The notes beneath the pieces are model-generated. The model saw nothing but the letters and a program-made list of their open reading frames with translations. It had not been told where the DNA came from and made no database searches. From the NCBI GenBank assembly GCA_040768905.1, contig JAXGMA010000001.1:1922001-1986000 (forward strand): a DNA stretch of 64,000 bases, in the 5' to 3' direction. The stretch comes from SZUA-584 sp040768905. Its GTDB lineage: Bacteria > Bacillota > Clostridia > Christensenellales > SZUA-584. A program made the translations under genes and the position numbers. Shown piece after piece: positions 42,515-50,973 of the stretch (positions are counted from its first letter, which is position 1; each line of letters opens with the position of its first letter).

Positions 42515-43498
42515 TTATAGATAATCCTTGTAGTTTTCAATTGTCACGAGTTCATACGGAATAGTTATTACCGCATCTACTTTTTTACCATTTAGCAAGT
42601 CTACTACAGCTTGAACGGCTCCTGCCGCTTCACCTTTGGCATTTAGCAGAGCAGTACATGCCAGCTGACCTGTTTCAAAATATGCAAGAGCATCAGGTGT
42701 TGCATCGACTCCTGCCACCAATTTATCAGTAATTCCAGAGCCTTCAAGCGCGCGAATTGCACCTATGGCCATCTCATCGTTACTGCAAATAATTGCATCA
42801 AATTCTATTCCCGACTGTATCCAGTTCTCAGTAATAGTTAATGCTTTTTCTCTAACCCACTCAGCGGATTGTATCGAAACAATCTCCAGATCGGGGTATT
42901 TATCAATCACACTTTCAACACCTTCTGATCTTTCTGTTTCAACAGCCATCCCTATAACGCCCCTCAAAGATAAGATCTTTCCTTTGTATTCAAGTTGACG
43001 TGCGATTTCCTCAGCAATTATTTGTCCGCAGTAAACTCCATCAGAGCCCACAAAGCAATCAGCGCCTTCCATTAGTCTATTAACTGCTACCAAAGGCACT
43101 TGAGCTTCCTTACATATCTGCACAAATGAAGGTGCCGTTGTTGCGTCAATTATCACAAGAATAATCGCATCTGCACCTTGCTGTATCATGTTTTCAACAT
43201 TTGCCAGTTGTATGCCTGGATCCAGCTTTCCATCTGTCAGTATGTAGTCTAAGCCATTTTTCTCACAATTTTCTATCAGCGCATCGGTTAGGTAGCTTTG
43301 CCATTTGTCTGAAAAATCACATTGCGCTATTCCAACAGTAAATTTTTCTTTCGGTTCTTCTGGTTTAGAGTCCTCTGCTGCTTGGACAGCAGGTTCAGCA
43401 GGTTTAGTAGTTTCAGTAGTTTCTTGGACTTGTTGCTGACAAGCAGCAACACTTAAGATTAATGCTAGGGTTAATACAACGATCAGAATCTTTTTCAT
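42515..43498 (-). CDS. Sugar ABC transporter substrate-binding lipoprotein, inositol-like
   Basis: The 327-residue precursor has a lipoprotein signal ending in the lipobox SVAAC (Cys20), then a Pro/Glu/Thr-rich linker to about residue 50. The periplasmic-binding domain (Peripla_BP_4) follows with FTVGIAQCDFSDKWQSYLTD, VENMIQQGADAIILV, CSNDEMAIGAIRALEGSG and AGVDATPDALAYFETGQLAC. 'GVDATPDAL..' is common in inositol- and ribose-binding members. It should be tethered outside the cell membrane and deliver its ligand to the permease. It is followed by a hairpin and then the ATPase gene. Confidence 0.92.
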   Translation of the reverse strand: MKKILIVVLTLALILSVAACQQQVQETTETTKPAEPAVQAAEDSKPEEPKEKFTVGIAQCDFSDKWQSYLTDALIENCEKNGLDYILTDGKLDPGIQLANVENMIQQGADAIILVIIDATTAPSFVQICKEAQVPLVAVNRLMEGADCFVGSDGVYCGQIIAEEIARQLEYKGKILSLRGVIGMAVETERSEGVESVIDKYPDLEIVSIQSAEWVREKALTITENWIQSGIEFDAIICSNDEMAIGAIRALEGSGITDKLVAGVDATPDALAYFETGQLACTALLNAKGEAAGAVQAVVDLLNGKKVDAVITIPYELVTIENYKDYL

Positions 43499-43614
43499 TT
43501 TCTTCCTCCATTTTTTATTTAACGTTTGAATATGTGCCGCAGATTAAACTTCACCTCCTTACACTTATTATTAAATGAACACATCATAACCCTTATCAAG
43601 GTTTTTAATTCTGT

Positions 43615-44667
43615 CTACCAAATGTTTTTTAAACCATAATCTTTATATTTTTCATATATTTCATTCATATTTACTATTCTGCCTTCTAATAATGATTTAT
43701 AAGCTGCTTCAACAATTAAAAGTGTAACAAGTCCATCCCATCCATTAACGGGAGGAAGGTTTCTGTTGTTATTAAGAGCATCGATGAATATAACAACTTC
43801 TTTTACAAAGGCATCTGCATATCGCTCCATAAACCACCACTTTGGTTTGTCTAATATTACACCGTCTTCAGTAAAAATCATCGCTGTATTATTTGTATCA
43901 TTTTCAACTCTCACACAGCCTTTAGAACAGTGAACCTCTGTTCTTTGATCATGACCATAAACAGCACGTCTTGATAAATCTATAACCCCAAGCGCACCGT
44001 TTTTAAATCTAAGCGTAATAATTACGGTGTCAATATCTCCAGCTCGACCAATTTCCTCGTTAACAAGTACGGCACCTATTGCTGACACTTCTATAACTTC
44101 GCTCCCTGAGAGATAACGCGCCATATCAAAGTCATGGATACTACAGTCAGTAATCAGTCCTCCAGATGATTTAATATAATCAATAGTCGGTGGGACTGGA
44201 TCCCTAGAACAAATCTTAATAATTTCTGCTTTACCAATCTTTCCATCACGAACAACTTCCATAACCTTTGTATGGTTATGGTCAAACCTTCTAACAAATC
44301 CTATCTGAAGAATCACTTTCGATTCCTCAACAGACTTCAATGCATCAATAATGCCTGTTACTTCTAATCCTATTGGTTTCTCACAAAAGATATGCTTTCG
44401 ATGATTTGCTGCCTCCTTAATATAATTGCAGTGTGTATCTGTCGATGAGCAAATAAATACAGCCGAAATTTCCTCATCCTCAAAAATATCTCGTGCTTCC
44501 TTTGATATTTTTTTAATACCCATGCTCTCTATCCACTCCATTGTTTCATTAGAATAGTAAATATCAGATATAGCTTTTATTTCTATATTTGGACAATGGG
44601 TCATAATGTTTTGGGCATGTACTTTAGCTATTCTACCAGCACCAATAAAGCCTAATTTAATCTTCAT
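43615..44667 (-). CDS. Gfo/Idh/MocA oxidoreductase (third copy, more divergent)
   Basis: The 350-residue enzyme starts at the ATG 44665-44667 after AGGAGCC; the longer frame to 44784 lies inside the preceding gene. It has KLGFIGAGRIAKVHAQNIMT, the active-site lysine in HIFCEKPIGLEVTGII, and GGLITDCSIHDFDMARYLSG with the Asp/His pair. 'GRIAKVHA' and 'ICSRDPVPPTIDYIKSSGG' are typical of the scyllo-inositol/myo-inositol 2-dehydrogenase IolG group. It lies 22 bases after the butanediol-dehydrogenase-like gene. Substrate is probably an inositol or a related sugar. Confidence 0.85.
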   Translation of the reverse strand: MKIKLGFIGAGRIAKVHAQNIMTHCPNIEIKAISDIYYSNETMEWIESMGIKKISKEARDIFEDEEISAVFICSSTDTHCNYIKEAANHRKHIFCEKPIGLEVTGIIDALKSVEESKVILQIGFVRRFDHNHTKVMEVVRDGKIGKAEIIKICSRDPVPPTIDYIKSSGGLITDCSIHDFDMARYLSGSEVIEVSAIGAVLVNEEIGRAGDIDTVIITLRFKNGALGVIDLSRRAVYGHDQRTEVHCSKGCVRVENDTNNTAMIFTEDGVILDKPKWWFMERYADAFVKEVVIFIDALNNNRNLPPVNGWDGLVTLLIVEAAYKSLLEGRIVNMNEIYEKYKDYGLKNIW

Positions 44668-44689
44668 ATTTTTTTCTGGCTCCTGTTTT

Positions 44690-45760
44690 TTAATCTTTGA
44701 TTCTGACTTGAATCTTGAGCTCTTTGCCTTCTTTGTCAAATGCAAGAACCTCAAAACCCTCTCCAATGATCTCATCAAGTTCAATCTTGCGTGTTACTAT
44801 CTTTTCTACAGGTATGGTGCCATTTGAAATCATCTTTATAACTTGATCAAAGCTGTTTGTATCCCACGCCCAGATACCGCACATATTAAGATCCTTTAAA
44901 GCCCACTCCCACGGTTCGACTTCGATCTTGCCAACAACGAGGCTGCTTTGTACATACATGCCGCGCTTTCTCAGCAGACGGAAACAATCATTTACGCCGC
45001 CCTGAGCCCCTGAACATTCAATCGCAAGATCCACACCGACATCATCAGTGAGTTCCATGATTCTTTTATCCATTGCTTCTCTGTCGCGCGGGTCAAAAAC
45101 TTCATCTGCACCCAATTCTTTGAGTCTTGCAAGTCTGCCCGGTTGTACTTCAGACATATAAACCGCGCCCGCACCAAACGCTTTTGCACAAAGGAGTGTT
45201 ATGGTTGCCGTCGGGCCCCCGCCTGAAATAAAAATGCTCTGGCCGGCTTTAAACTGACCGCGTTCCAGCGCATATACAGCCAAAGCAGTCGGTTCGACAA
45301 GAGCTCCTTGTTCATAGGACATGTTTGGAGCAAGCTTACGGATCATATAATCCTTTACCAATACTTTGTCAGCAAAACCGCCCCACTTCCATTGCAATCC
45401 TGTACCTGCTTGATACTTGCATAGGTGGAATAATCCTCTTTTGCAGTGATAACATTTAAAGCAACTGAGGACAGGCATAATTGTAACTTTTTCGCCTACT
45501 TCTATACCGGTAACTGCTTCACCCACTTCGCAAACATCGCCAGACAGTTCATGTCCCATGATGACCGGTGCTTTATGTCCTGTCAAAGGATCCGGCGTTT
45601 CCATCGGAACGCTCTTAACCGGTCCGATATAATCATGCAAATCAGTTCCGCAAATACCACATCTTTTTACAGAGATAACAACTTCGCCAGGGCCGGCTTT
45701 TGGCTCTTCAACCTCTTCAACTCGAATATCCTTTGGACCATAAAATCTTGCTGCTTTCAT
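44690..45760 (-). CDS. Zinc alcohol dehydrogenase, (R,R)-butanediol dehydrogenase-like
   Basis: The 356-residue enzyme starts at the ATG 45758-45760 after GAGAGG; a longer frame passes through the operator repeats and is rejected. It has KRCGICGTDLHDYIGPV, IMGHELSGDVCEVGEAVTGI, a structural-zinc-like loop with fewer cysteines than usual (LSCFKCYHCKRGLFHLCKYQ), and FISGGGPTATITLLCAKAFG. The wording is that of BdhA-type 2,3-butanediol/L-iditol dehydrogenases. It is the first gene of the long operon, so it is probably the first enzyme acting on the imported polyol or its product. Oxidation of a cyclitol or a deoxy-sugar is as plausible as butanediol. Confidence 0.85.
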   Translation of the reverse strand: MKAARFYGPKDIRVEEVEEPKAGPGEVVISVKRCGICGTDLHDYIGPVKSVPMETPDPLTGHKAPVIMGHELSGDVCEVGEAVTGIEVGEKVTIMPVLSCFKCYHCKRGLFHLCKYQAGTGLQWKWGGFADKVLVKDYMIRKLAPNMSYEQGALVEPTALAVYALERGQFKAGQSIFISGGGPTATITLLCAKAFGAGAVYMSEVQPGRLARLKELGADEVFDPRDREAMDKRIMELTDDVGVDLAIECSGAQGGVNDCFRLLRKRGMYVQSSLVVGKIEVEPWEWALKDLNMCGIWAWDTNSFDQVIKMISNGTIPVEKIVTRKIELDEIIGEGFEVLAFDKEGKELKIQVRIKD

Positions 45761-45868
45761 TGTGAAAATCCTCTCTTTTATTTTATCACTAAGCTGCTTT
45801 TCTTCTTTAATTTGCGTTCCATCTAATCTTAATGGATTTATTATAGGTTTGTATATCCGTAGTGTCCA

Positions 45869-45912
45869 TTTGGTTTGCATTTGGTTTGCCATTGGCTTAC
45901 CTTTGGTATACC
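45869..45912 (-). repeat. Four tandem 11-base repeats over the operon start
   Basis: On the plus strand TTTGGTTTGCA, TTTGGTTTGCC, ATTGGCTTACC and TTTGGTATACC follow one another without gaps (45869-45912). Each holds a TTGG core. The last completes the palindrome TGGTATACCA. An 11-base period puts all cores on one face of the DNA, as expected for cooperative binding of a regulator. Confidence 0.7.
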
Positions 45913-45944
45913 ATTAATATATTAAATCATTTTCTCTTTGTCAA
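45904..45944 (-). promoter_or_regulatory. Sigma-A promoter with overlapping GntR/FadR-type operator
   Basis: On the minus strand TTGACA (45939-45944), a 17-base spacer and TATATT (45916-45921) form an almost ideal promoter. TGGTATACCA, a perfect palindrome of the FadR-subfamily type, lies at 45904-45913, where transcription should start, so a bound repressor would block it. It drives the operon that begins with the gene at 45760 and includes the GntR gene. Confidence 0.8.
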
Positions 45945-46275
45945 GCCTTTTTTTAATTAATGATATAATATAATATGGCTATTAGGTTAAGTCAGCAAAC
46001 CGTAATGGAGCCGACTGTGTCACCGCGAAAAGCAATCTGTAGAATATCATGCTGCCATACCTTTGAGGTTGAACCGATAATGGTTAATCATAATTGTAAC
46101 TGGTAGATATTTCTTTAAGTGATTTATATATAACCCGTGGACTGAAATCTGGTTTATATCTTATTTGCACTTGTTTTAGCTTAAATCTTATTAGTGTTGT
46201 CTATTATTGCATGTTGCGGGGCTTTAATTCATCATAATGTAAACACTTGTGTCGCAAAGTGGTCACAATAATCAA
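45945..46275. other. Junction between inositol operon and prophage; no gene
   Basis: No gene, tRNA or clear repeat is seen. The host side is the promoter ending at 45944, and the phage integrase stops at 46276, so the attachment site must lie here. The other prophage end is outside the window, so the core sequence cannot be defined. Confidence 0.5.
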
Positions 46276-47451
46276 TCACCTCATCCCCCGCATCGCCTCA
46301 TCAGCCCCCTCTGCCGCCTGTTTCATGACATCGCTCGTCACGCCCGTGTATATGCCGAGCGTGGTCGATATGTCCTTGTGTCCAAGGAACTCCTGCACGA
46401 CCCTTGGGTTGACGCCGCGCTCCAGCATCATCGTCGCGAACGTGTGCCGGAACTGATGGAATGTGACCTTGTCCAATCCCTTCTCATCAAGATACCTCCG
46501 AAACTGGTTGCTGAATCCAGAGTAACTCCTAAGCTGCCCATCCTTATTCGGAAAGACAAGATTCGCGACATCAGCCGCTTTGAACCTCTGGATATACACC
46601 TTCTTCCACTCCTTGAGCGCATCCTTGACCATCTTCGGCATCGGCAGAGTCCTGACCGAGCACGCCGTCTTGGTGCCGCTGATCTGCATACTCCGCCCCA
46701 GCACCTCGCCCTTATCGCTTATCTCCGGCGTCGATTTCGCCGCTTTGCTGATATGCATGGTATCACCATGAAAATCAATGTCGTCCCATTTGAGCGCCAG
46801 CACCTCGCCGATCCGAAGTCCCATACCCATCATGGTGTAGATGATCGGTTTGTACGTTGTGCTGCGCTCAATGGCGCGTATAACCTTTTTCCTGTCCTCT
46901 GCTGACAAAGCCTTTTTCTTCTTGTTGGTCTCCTTCCGCGTTATCTTGACCTTATCCATCGGGTTCTCCCCTATCATCTCAAACTCAATGGCGGCCTTGA
47001 ATACTTGGTTCAAAAGGTCATACGCCGCCTTAACGCTGCGCACGGACAGGCCTTCGTTTTTGAGTGTGCTGAGCATATTCTGGATCTGATACGCGTTGGC
47101 CTTATGAATATACATCTCCTTTACTTCATCCGTTATGCACTTGGAAATATTCAGATACCATTCATAGGTCCGTGGCGATACAGCCGGGCGTTTGAAATCT
47201 GTCAGCCATTTGTGTATAAACTGCCCGAGCTGTATGTTCTTGTTTGGCTTTAACTTCTTGGCGCTCATTTTCCCGTGCAGTATTTTGAGCTTCTCAATGA
47301 CTTCCGCGCGCGTATCGCCGAATATGGTCTTGCGAATACGCCTGCCGTTCTCGTCGATGCCAAGATTAAGCTGCCCGCACCATTTTCCATTCAAGTGTTT
47401 GAACACGCTGCCTTCGCCGTTGCTGCGGCGGTATTTCTTTCTGTCTGGCAT
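46276..47451 (-). CDS. int: Prophage tyrosine integrase
   Basis: The 391-residue recombinase has an N-terminal arm-binding part (GEGSVFKHLNGKWCGQ), a SAM-like core-binding domain (about 65-165) and the catalytic domain. The catalytic residues are Arg in GMGLRIGEVLALKWDDID, His-x-x-Arg in FHQFRHTFATMMLERG, His in FLGHKDISTTLGIY, and the nucleophile Tyr in the same segment. The ATG follows AAGGAGAG. It integrates and excises the phage between 46 kb and beyond the right edge. It is the last gene on the left, with the lysis genes directly upstream. Confidence 0.95.
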   Translation of the reverse strand: MPDRKKYRRSNGEGSVFKHLNGKWCGQLNLGIDENGRRIRKTIFGDTRAEVIEKLKILHGKMSAKKLKPNKNIQLGQFIHKWLTDFKRPAVSPRTYEWYLNISKCITDEVKEMYIHKANAYQIQNMLSTLKNEGLSVRSVKAAYDLLNQVFKAAIEFEMIGENPMDKVKITRKETNKKKKALSAEDRKKVIRAIERSTTYKPIIYTMMGMGLRIGEVLALKWDDIDFHGDTMHISKAAKSTPEISDKGEVLGRSMQISGTKTACSVRTLPMPKMVKDALKEWKKVYIQRFKAADVANLVFPNKDGQLRSYSGFSNQFRRYLDEKGLDKVTFHQFRHTFATMMLERGVNPRVVQEFLGHKDISTTLGIYTGVTSDVMKQAAEGADEAMRGMR

Positions 47452-47512
47452 ATCGCTACACTCTCCTTCTGTTTTTTGTTAGTACACATTAACGCTCTGA
47501 TGCGGCTGTTAG

Positions 47513-47734
47513 TCAAGTTATCGTTTGCCAGATGACAAAAGATAATATGGACACGACTTTTCTGTTGCCGACTGTGGTCGTCGGGAAATGTTCGCTTCTG
47601 AGCAGCGCCCTTGCGTTATCGCGACCTATGCCCATGATGACCATAAGGTCTTTACAGTCAAGATATTCTTTACCGTATTTAGCTGTCAGGCGCGCGATCT
47701 CGGATTGTATGAGCTGTGTTTTGTCATATTCCAT
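47513..47734 (-). CDS. Small helix-turn-helix protein, probable excisionase
   Basis: The 73-residue protein has a DNA-binding helix-turn-helix of the MerR/Xis type: CKDLMVIMGIGRDNARALLR, followed by a wing with FPTTTVGNRK. Such small proteins beside a tyrosine integrase usually act as excisionase or directionality factor. The ATG follows GAGGTATC and the stop is 61 bases before the integrase start. Function is inferred from size, fold and position. Confidence 0.65.
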   Translation of the reverse strand: MEYDKTQLIQSEIARLTAKYGKEYLDCKDLMVIMGIGRDNARALLRSEHFPTTTVGNRKVVSILSFVIWQTIT

Positions 47735-47778
47735 AATGATACCTCAGGAAAAAGGGCCTGCTGATGCAAGCCCCGTTT

Positions 47779-47961
47779 CTAAAACTCGTCCTTCTTCTCA
47801 GGATTGTTGAATATCCCGAGTGCGATTCCGGCCGCTATGACGAGCGCTATAAACTCATCCCAGCCAGGAATCTCAAGCCCGAACCATGTTTTGGCCACAA
47901 AAAAAAGAAGCGCCGCGACTGCGCTCCATGCCACCGGACTCCGCCATCTTGATTGTGTCAT
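47779..47961 (-). CDS. Phage holin, phi-LC3-like
   Basis: The 60-residue protein has RWRSPVAWSAVAALLFFVAK as a first membrane segment and EFIALVIAAGIALGIFNNP as a second, then a charged tail (PEKKDEF). 'NP.FW......' followed by a Gly-Ile-x-Asn-(N/D)-P segment is the pattern of phi-LC3-type holins. It overlaps nothing and lies between the endolysin gene and the excisionase-like gene. Holins form membrane lesions that release the endolysin. Confidence 0.7.
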   Translation of the reverse strand: MTQSRWRSPVAWSAVAALLFFVAKTWFGLEIPGWDEFIALVIAAGIALGIFNNPEKKDEF

Positions 47962-48678
47962 CTATTTTTCCTCCTTAATCTTGAGCGTCCTCCCCGCTAT
48001 GATCAGCGACGGATTCTTAATGTTGTTCAGCTTCGCCAGCGCTGCCACGCTTGTCTTGTGCCTTTTGGCTATGCGCCACAGCGTGTCGCCCCTCTTTATG
48101 GTGTACACAAAATACGTCTCGGGTTTGACTTCCTTTTTGTACACCACATACGCATCGTCGTATTCCACATCCCTGAGCTTGCCGTAATGCGTCCATGTGT
48201 TTGATTTGAGTTCGGATATCACGACGCCGTGTGATACGCCCTTGCTCTCACACACCTTGCCGTCGCCAAGGTAGATGCCGATATGGCCCTGTTTCCAGAC
48301 CGCGATACCAGCCGTCTCGGGAATGCCGGCTATCGCGCCTGTCACTGTGAACTGCCTCTTGAACGTGCTGGAGCTTCGGTCCGCGTACTTGGGCTGATAC
48401 GCGCGGAACGCTTCGACGATGAGCCCTGAGCAATCGACGATACGCCGTGGCGGCGTGTACCATTTCTTCGCACTGCTCAGAAAGTACGACAGCGTTTTGC
48501 CCGAGCGTTTCTGCTCACCCCATCTTCTGGCGAGCGCTTCGGTGTAGAGCTCCCCCTGGCCGCCGAGCACATATCCCCATCTGTCCCTGTGATACGTGAT
48601 CGTCATCGTTTTTTTCTCCACCGGGCTGTCTGTCCCCGCCATCCGGAGCACTTCTTTTACGAGCTGTTTATTCGTCAT
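47962..48678 (-). CDS. Phage endolysin: NlpC/P60-type hydrolase with C-terminal LysM
   Basis: The 238-residue protein has an N-terminal catalytic domain with the Cys of RRIVDCSGLIVEAFRAY (residue ~81) and the His of KQGHIGIYLGDGKVCESKG (~132), the NlpC/P60 pair. A LysM domain near the C-terminus has TYFVYTIKRGDTLWRIAKRH and PSLIIAGRTLKI and binds peptidoglycan. It should cleave a peptide bond in the cell wall during lysis. It is next to two small membrane proteins (holin candidates). The start overlaps the preceding stop by four bases. Confidence 0.88.
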   Translation of the reverse strand: MTNKQLVKEVLRMAGTDSPVEKKTMTITYHRDRWGYVLGGQGELYTEALARRWGEQKRSGKTLSYFLSSAKKWYTPPRRIVDCSGLIVEAFRAYQPKYADRSSSTFKRQFTVTGAIAGIPETAGIAVWKQGHIGIYLGDGKVCESKGVSHGVVISELKSNTWTHYGKLRDVEYDDAYVVYKKEVKPETYFVYTIKRGDTLWRIAKRHKTSVAALAKLNNIKNPSLIIAGRTLKIKEEK

Positions 48679-49007
48679 GTGTTCTCTCCTTTCAGTATCG
48701 TTGGTAAGTCGTTGAGTTCAGCCACGATATGGTCTATGGCGCCGTTGCCGCCGAGTGCCTTGTACGCGCTATACATGTCTTCCATGCTCTCGCGCACAGC
48801 CAGCGGGCAGCAGCGTTGACGCATATACTTTTCGTGATTGTGAATCATGCGGTCCCGCAGCATGCAGGTGATACCCGTCTGGACAGCCGTTGTGACGGCT
48901 CGTGCCGTTTTGGCATGGGTAAACAAACGCTTCACCAAAAACGAAAGCCCTGTCAGGATCACTCCGAACAGGGCTTCGAGCCAGTATTTTGTTATGAATG
49001 AAAGCAA
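48675..49007 (-). CDS. Small membrane protein in the lysis module (holin/antiholin-like)
   Basis: The 110-residue product has one N-terminal membrane helix (YWLEALFGVILTGLSFLVKR) and a long charged, mainly helical tail with MRQRCCPLAVRESMEDMYSA. The start is TTG at 49007, preceded by a run of G's that serves as ribosome-binding site. Proteins of this plan are common directly before endolysins in Clostridia phages and are thought to be holins or spanin-like helpers. The exact role is not known. Confidence 0.65.
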   Translation of the reverse strand: MLSFITKYWLEALFGVILTGLSFLVKRLFTHAKTARAVTTAVQTGITCMLRDRMIHNHEKYMRQRCCPLAVRESMEDMYSAYKALGGNGAIDHIVAELNDLPTILKGENT

Positions 49008-49023
49008 ATATCATCCCCCCCCC

Positions 49024-50235
49024 TTAATTCGTTAAGTTCCTAAGCTGCCCGTCTACCAATATCTTGATGTCGCTGACCTGTTTGAGCACACCGTTCACCA
49101 ACACCTGCTGCTCGGCCACGGTTTTCAGCGCGCCTGATATATTGACCTTCAGCGGCGTCCCTATCATCACAGGCTCTGTCGGCGCTGACCAATCGCTCCG
49201 AATGCCATATGAGTCATATGCGCGTATGAGGAAGCGCCACTGCAGGCCGGGCGTAAAGCCTGTGGTTGGTACGTTGACGGCTGTGGCCGATGGCGACGCG
49301 TTGGTGCCGACGATCTGCCCGTCATTGTAATCATTACCGTCTATATCCTGCATCTTGGCTTCATATCCGGAGATGTCGCCGCTCAAACCTGAATCAGGGT
49401 CTCTTGGACTTGGCGGCGTGAACGCTATGGATATTGTCTCGCCGGGCGCATACACGCTCTTGTTCGTCGTCGGCGTCCCTGTGGGCGCATGCGGCGCTCT
49501 GTTCTTGCGCACAGATGATGAATATCCTGAGTACACCGGCGCTGTGTACTGCGATATGGAGCCGACCCGGAAGCGTACAAACTTACCGCGGCTCCAGCCT
49601 TGCACCGTGGCTCCCGGGATATCGTAGAACGTAGCGCTTGCCGTGACATTGACGGAGACTTCGGCGCTCCAATTGACACCGTCATCAGAAGTCTGATAGC
49701 GCACATCCTGACTTGTGATCGGGTTGTTTGTGCCATTGCTGCCTCTTGTCCATGACAGCCGCAGCGCACCCTCAAACGCGTTCGGGCTTGCAGACAGACC
49801 CGTCGGTGCTGTGGGCTCCGTGTACGGTGTATAGGTGACGACGATATACGGGCTTTGCGAATAGCCTTTGCTGGCGCTGTTTGCATTGGACGACTGGCCA
49901 CGCAAATCCACGACAAACGCCTGCGTGTTGCTCCATCCACCCCAAAGCACCACGGTGGCTGTGCCCGACGAGCCGCTGATGGGATATGAATACACATAGC
50001 CATTCACGGTGGCCTGGTGCGTGGTACTCGCCTGAAACCCTTCGTTTGCAGAACTGTTATTCCACGGCATGTTGAGCCGCACTTCATCGATGATCGCGCT
50101 GTATATATCAAGGGGCGGGAACGTGACCTGCGCGTTTTGGTTGGTGCCGCTTGAGTTCTTGCCTATCGTCATATAACCGGTCTTGGGTATGCGGCTGCAG
50201 ACGATGGCTGTTTTCTGTATCGTTTTTGTTGCCAT
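49024..50235 (-). CDS. Phage tail protein with fibronectin type III domains
   Basis: The 403-residue protein has an N-terminal part unique to it (MATKTIQKTAIVCSRIPKTG, about residues 1-135), then one or two fibronectin type III modules (about 140-235 with PTAPTGLSASPNAFEGALRL, and about 245-350 with PHAPTGTPTTNKSVYAPGET), and a short C-terminal VNGVLKQVSDIKILVDGQLR repeat-like tail. Such proteins sit at the tail tip and help bind sugars on the cell surface. Its first 40 codons are duplicated at 51012-51135. Confidence 0.8.
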   Translation of the reverse strand: MATKTIQKTAIVCSRIPKTGYMTIGKNSSGTNQNAQVTFPPLDIYSAIIDEVRLNMPWNNSSANEGFQASTTHQATVNGYVYSYPISGSSGTATVVLWGGWSNTQAFVVDLRGQSSNANSASKGYSQSPYIVVTYTPYTEPTAPTGLSASPNAFEGALRLSWTRGSNGTNNPITSQDVRYQTSDDGVNWSAEVSVNVTASATFYDIPGATVQGWSRGKFVRFRVGSISQYTAPVYSGYSSSVRKNRAPHAPTGTPTTNKSVYAPGETISIAFTPPSPRDPDSGLSGDISGYEAKMQDIDGNDYNDGQIVGTNASPSATAVNVPTTGFTPGLQWRFLIRAYDSYGIRSDWSAPTEPVMIGTPLKVNISGALKTVAEQQVLVNGVLKQVSDIKILVDGQLRNLTN

Positions 50236-50318
50236 ATGTTATTCCTCTTTAATAGATTTCTTTTACTGTTCCAGCAGTGTTTCTCGATATGTTAATGGTC
50301 TGTATAAAATATGTGTGT

Positions 50319-50324
50319 TATAAT
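50319..50324 (+). promoter_or_regulatory. Extended -10 promoter of the lipoprotein gene
   Basis: TGTTATAAT (50316-50324) is a perfect TATAAT with the TGn extension, 55 bases before the lipoprotein start and pointing against the phage late genes. No strong -35 is seen, which the extended -10 can compensate. Confidence 0.55.
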
Positions 50325-50378
50325 TGAGTAGATAACACACAAGTGAATACATTCGATTCCTTGAAGGAGGAATTATCA

Positions 50379-50885
50379 ATGAAAATAGCATTAATTCTGA
50401 TGTTATGCATGACCATATTCCTCTTCACTGCCTGTTCAGAAAATACAACAGAGACACCGGTATCGTCAAAAACGGAAACCTCAACAGCTACCGCGACTTT
50501 ACAGCCAGTTATACCCCCGCCCTCTCCCACACCAGATCTTACAGTTATACCTACGCCTTTTGCCACGCCTGAGCCGACGCTTATGCCGACGCCTTCTCCC
50601 ACGCCTAAGCCGACGGCGACGCCGAAGCCACATCCAAAACCAGACTTAAGCGCAATCAAAGGAACGTGGTTCTGCACCAGCGACTCACACCTGTCCATAG
50701 TATTCTATACCAACGGAACGGCGGACTTTCACGGGTCACCGGCGGATTGCACCGGCTACGAATTCGACGCGGGCACCATGACTGGCACGATATATCTGGA
50801 CGACGGCGGAGGCCCTTTCCCTTACGCCATCTCTATTGTAGGCGGCAAACTTAATCTGTTAGGGGATATCTATACACGCTCATAG
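50379..50885 (+). CDS. Lipoprotein with proline/threonine-rich stalk (prophage moron)
   Basis: The product (168 residues from the ATG at 50379, eight bases after AGGAGG; the longer frame from 50343 is less likely) has a lipoprotein signal ending in FLFTAC. A Pro-Thr-rich stalk follows with repeated 'PTPxPT' units (about residues 45-95), then a small C-terminal beta-rich domain beginning DLSAIKGTWFCTSDSHLSIV. It should stand on the cell surface. It is the only plus-strand gene among the phage structural genes, has its own promoter and is flanked by a direct repeat. It is therefore a lysogen-expressed extra gene. No named family recognised. Confidence 0.82.
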   Translation: MKIALILMLCMTIFLFTACSENTTETPVSSKTETSTATATLQPVIPPPSPTPDLTVIPTPFATPEPTLMPTPSPTPKPTATPKPHPKPDLSAIKGTWFCTSDSHLSIVFYTNGTADFHGSPADCTGYEFDAGTMTGTIYLDDGGGPFPYAISIVGGKLNLLGDIYTRS

Positions 50886-50973
50886 TCTTTTCTGCGGTAT
50901 TCTTCGTCAGTTGACGATTATGAGCAAGGCACAACCCCAGAAATGCTACAAAGTAAAAGACATGTAGTATAAA

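Noticed and set aside
45761..45892. N-terminal extension of the zinc dehydrogenase to 45892
   Set aside because: The extension is encoded by the operator repeats, has no ribosome-binding site, and the family start with good ribosome-binding site is at 45760.
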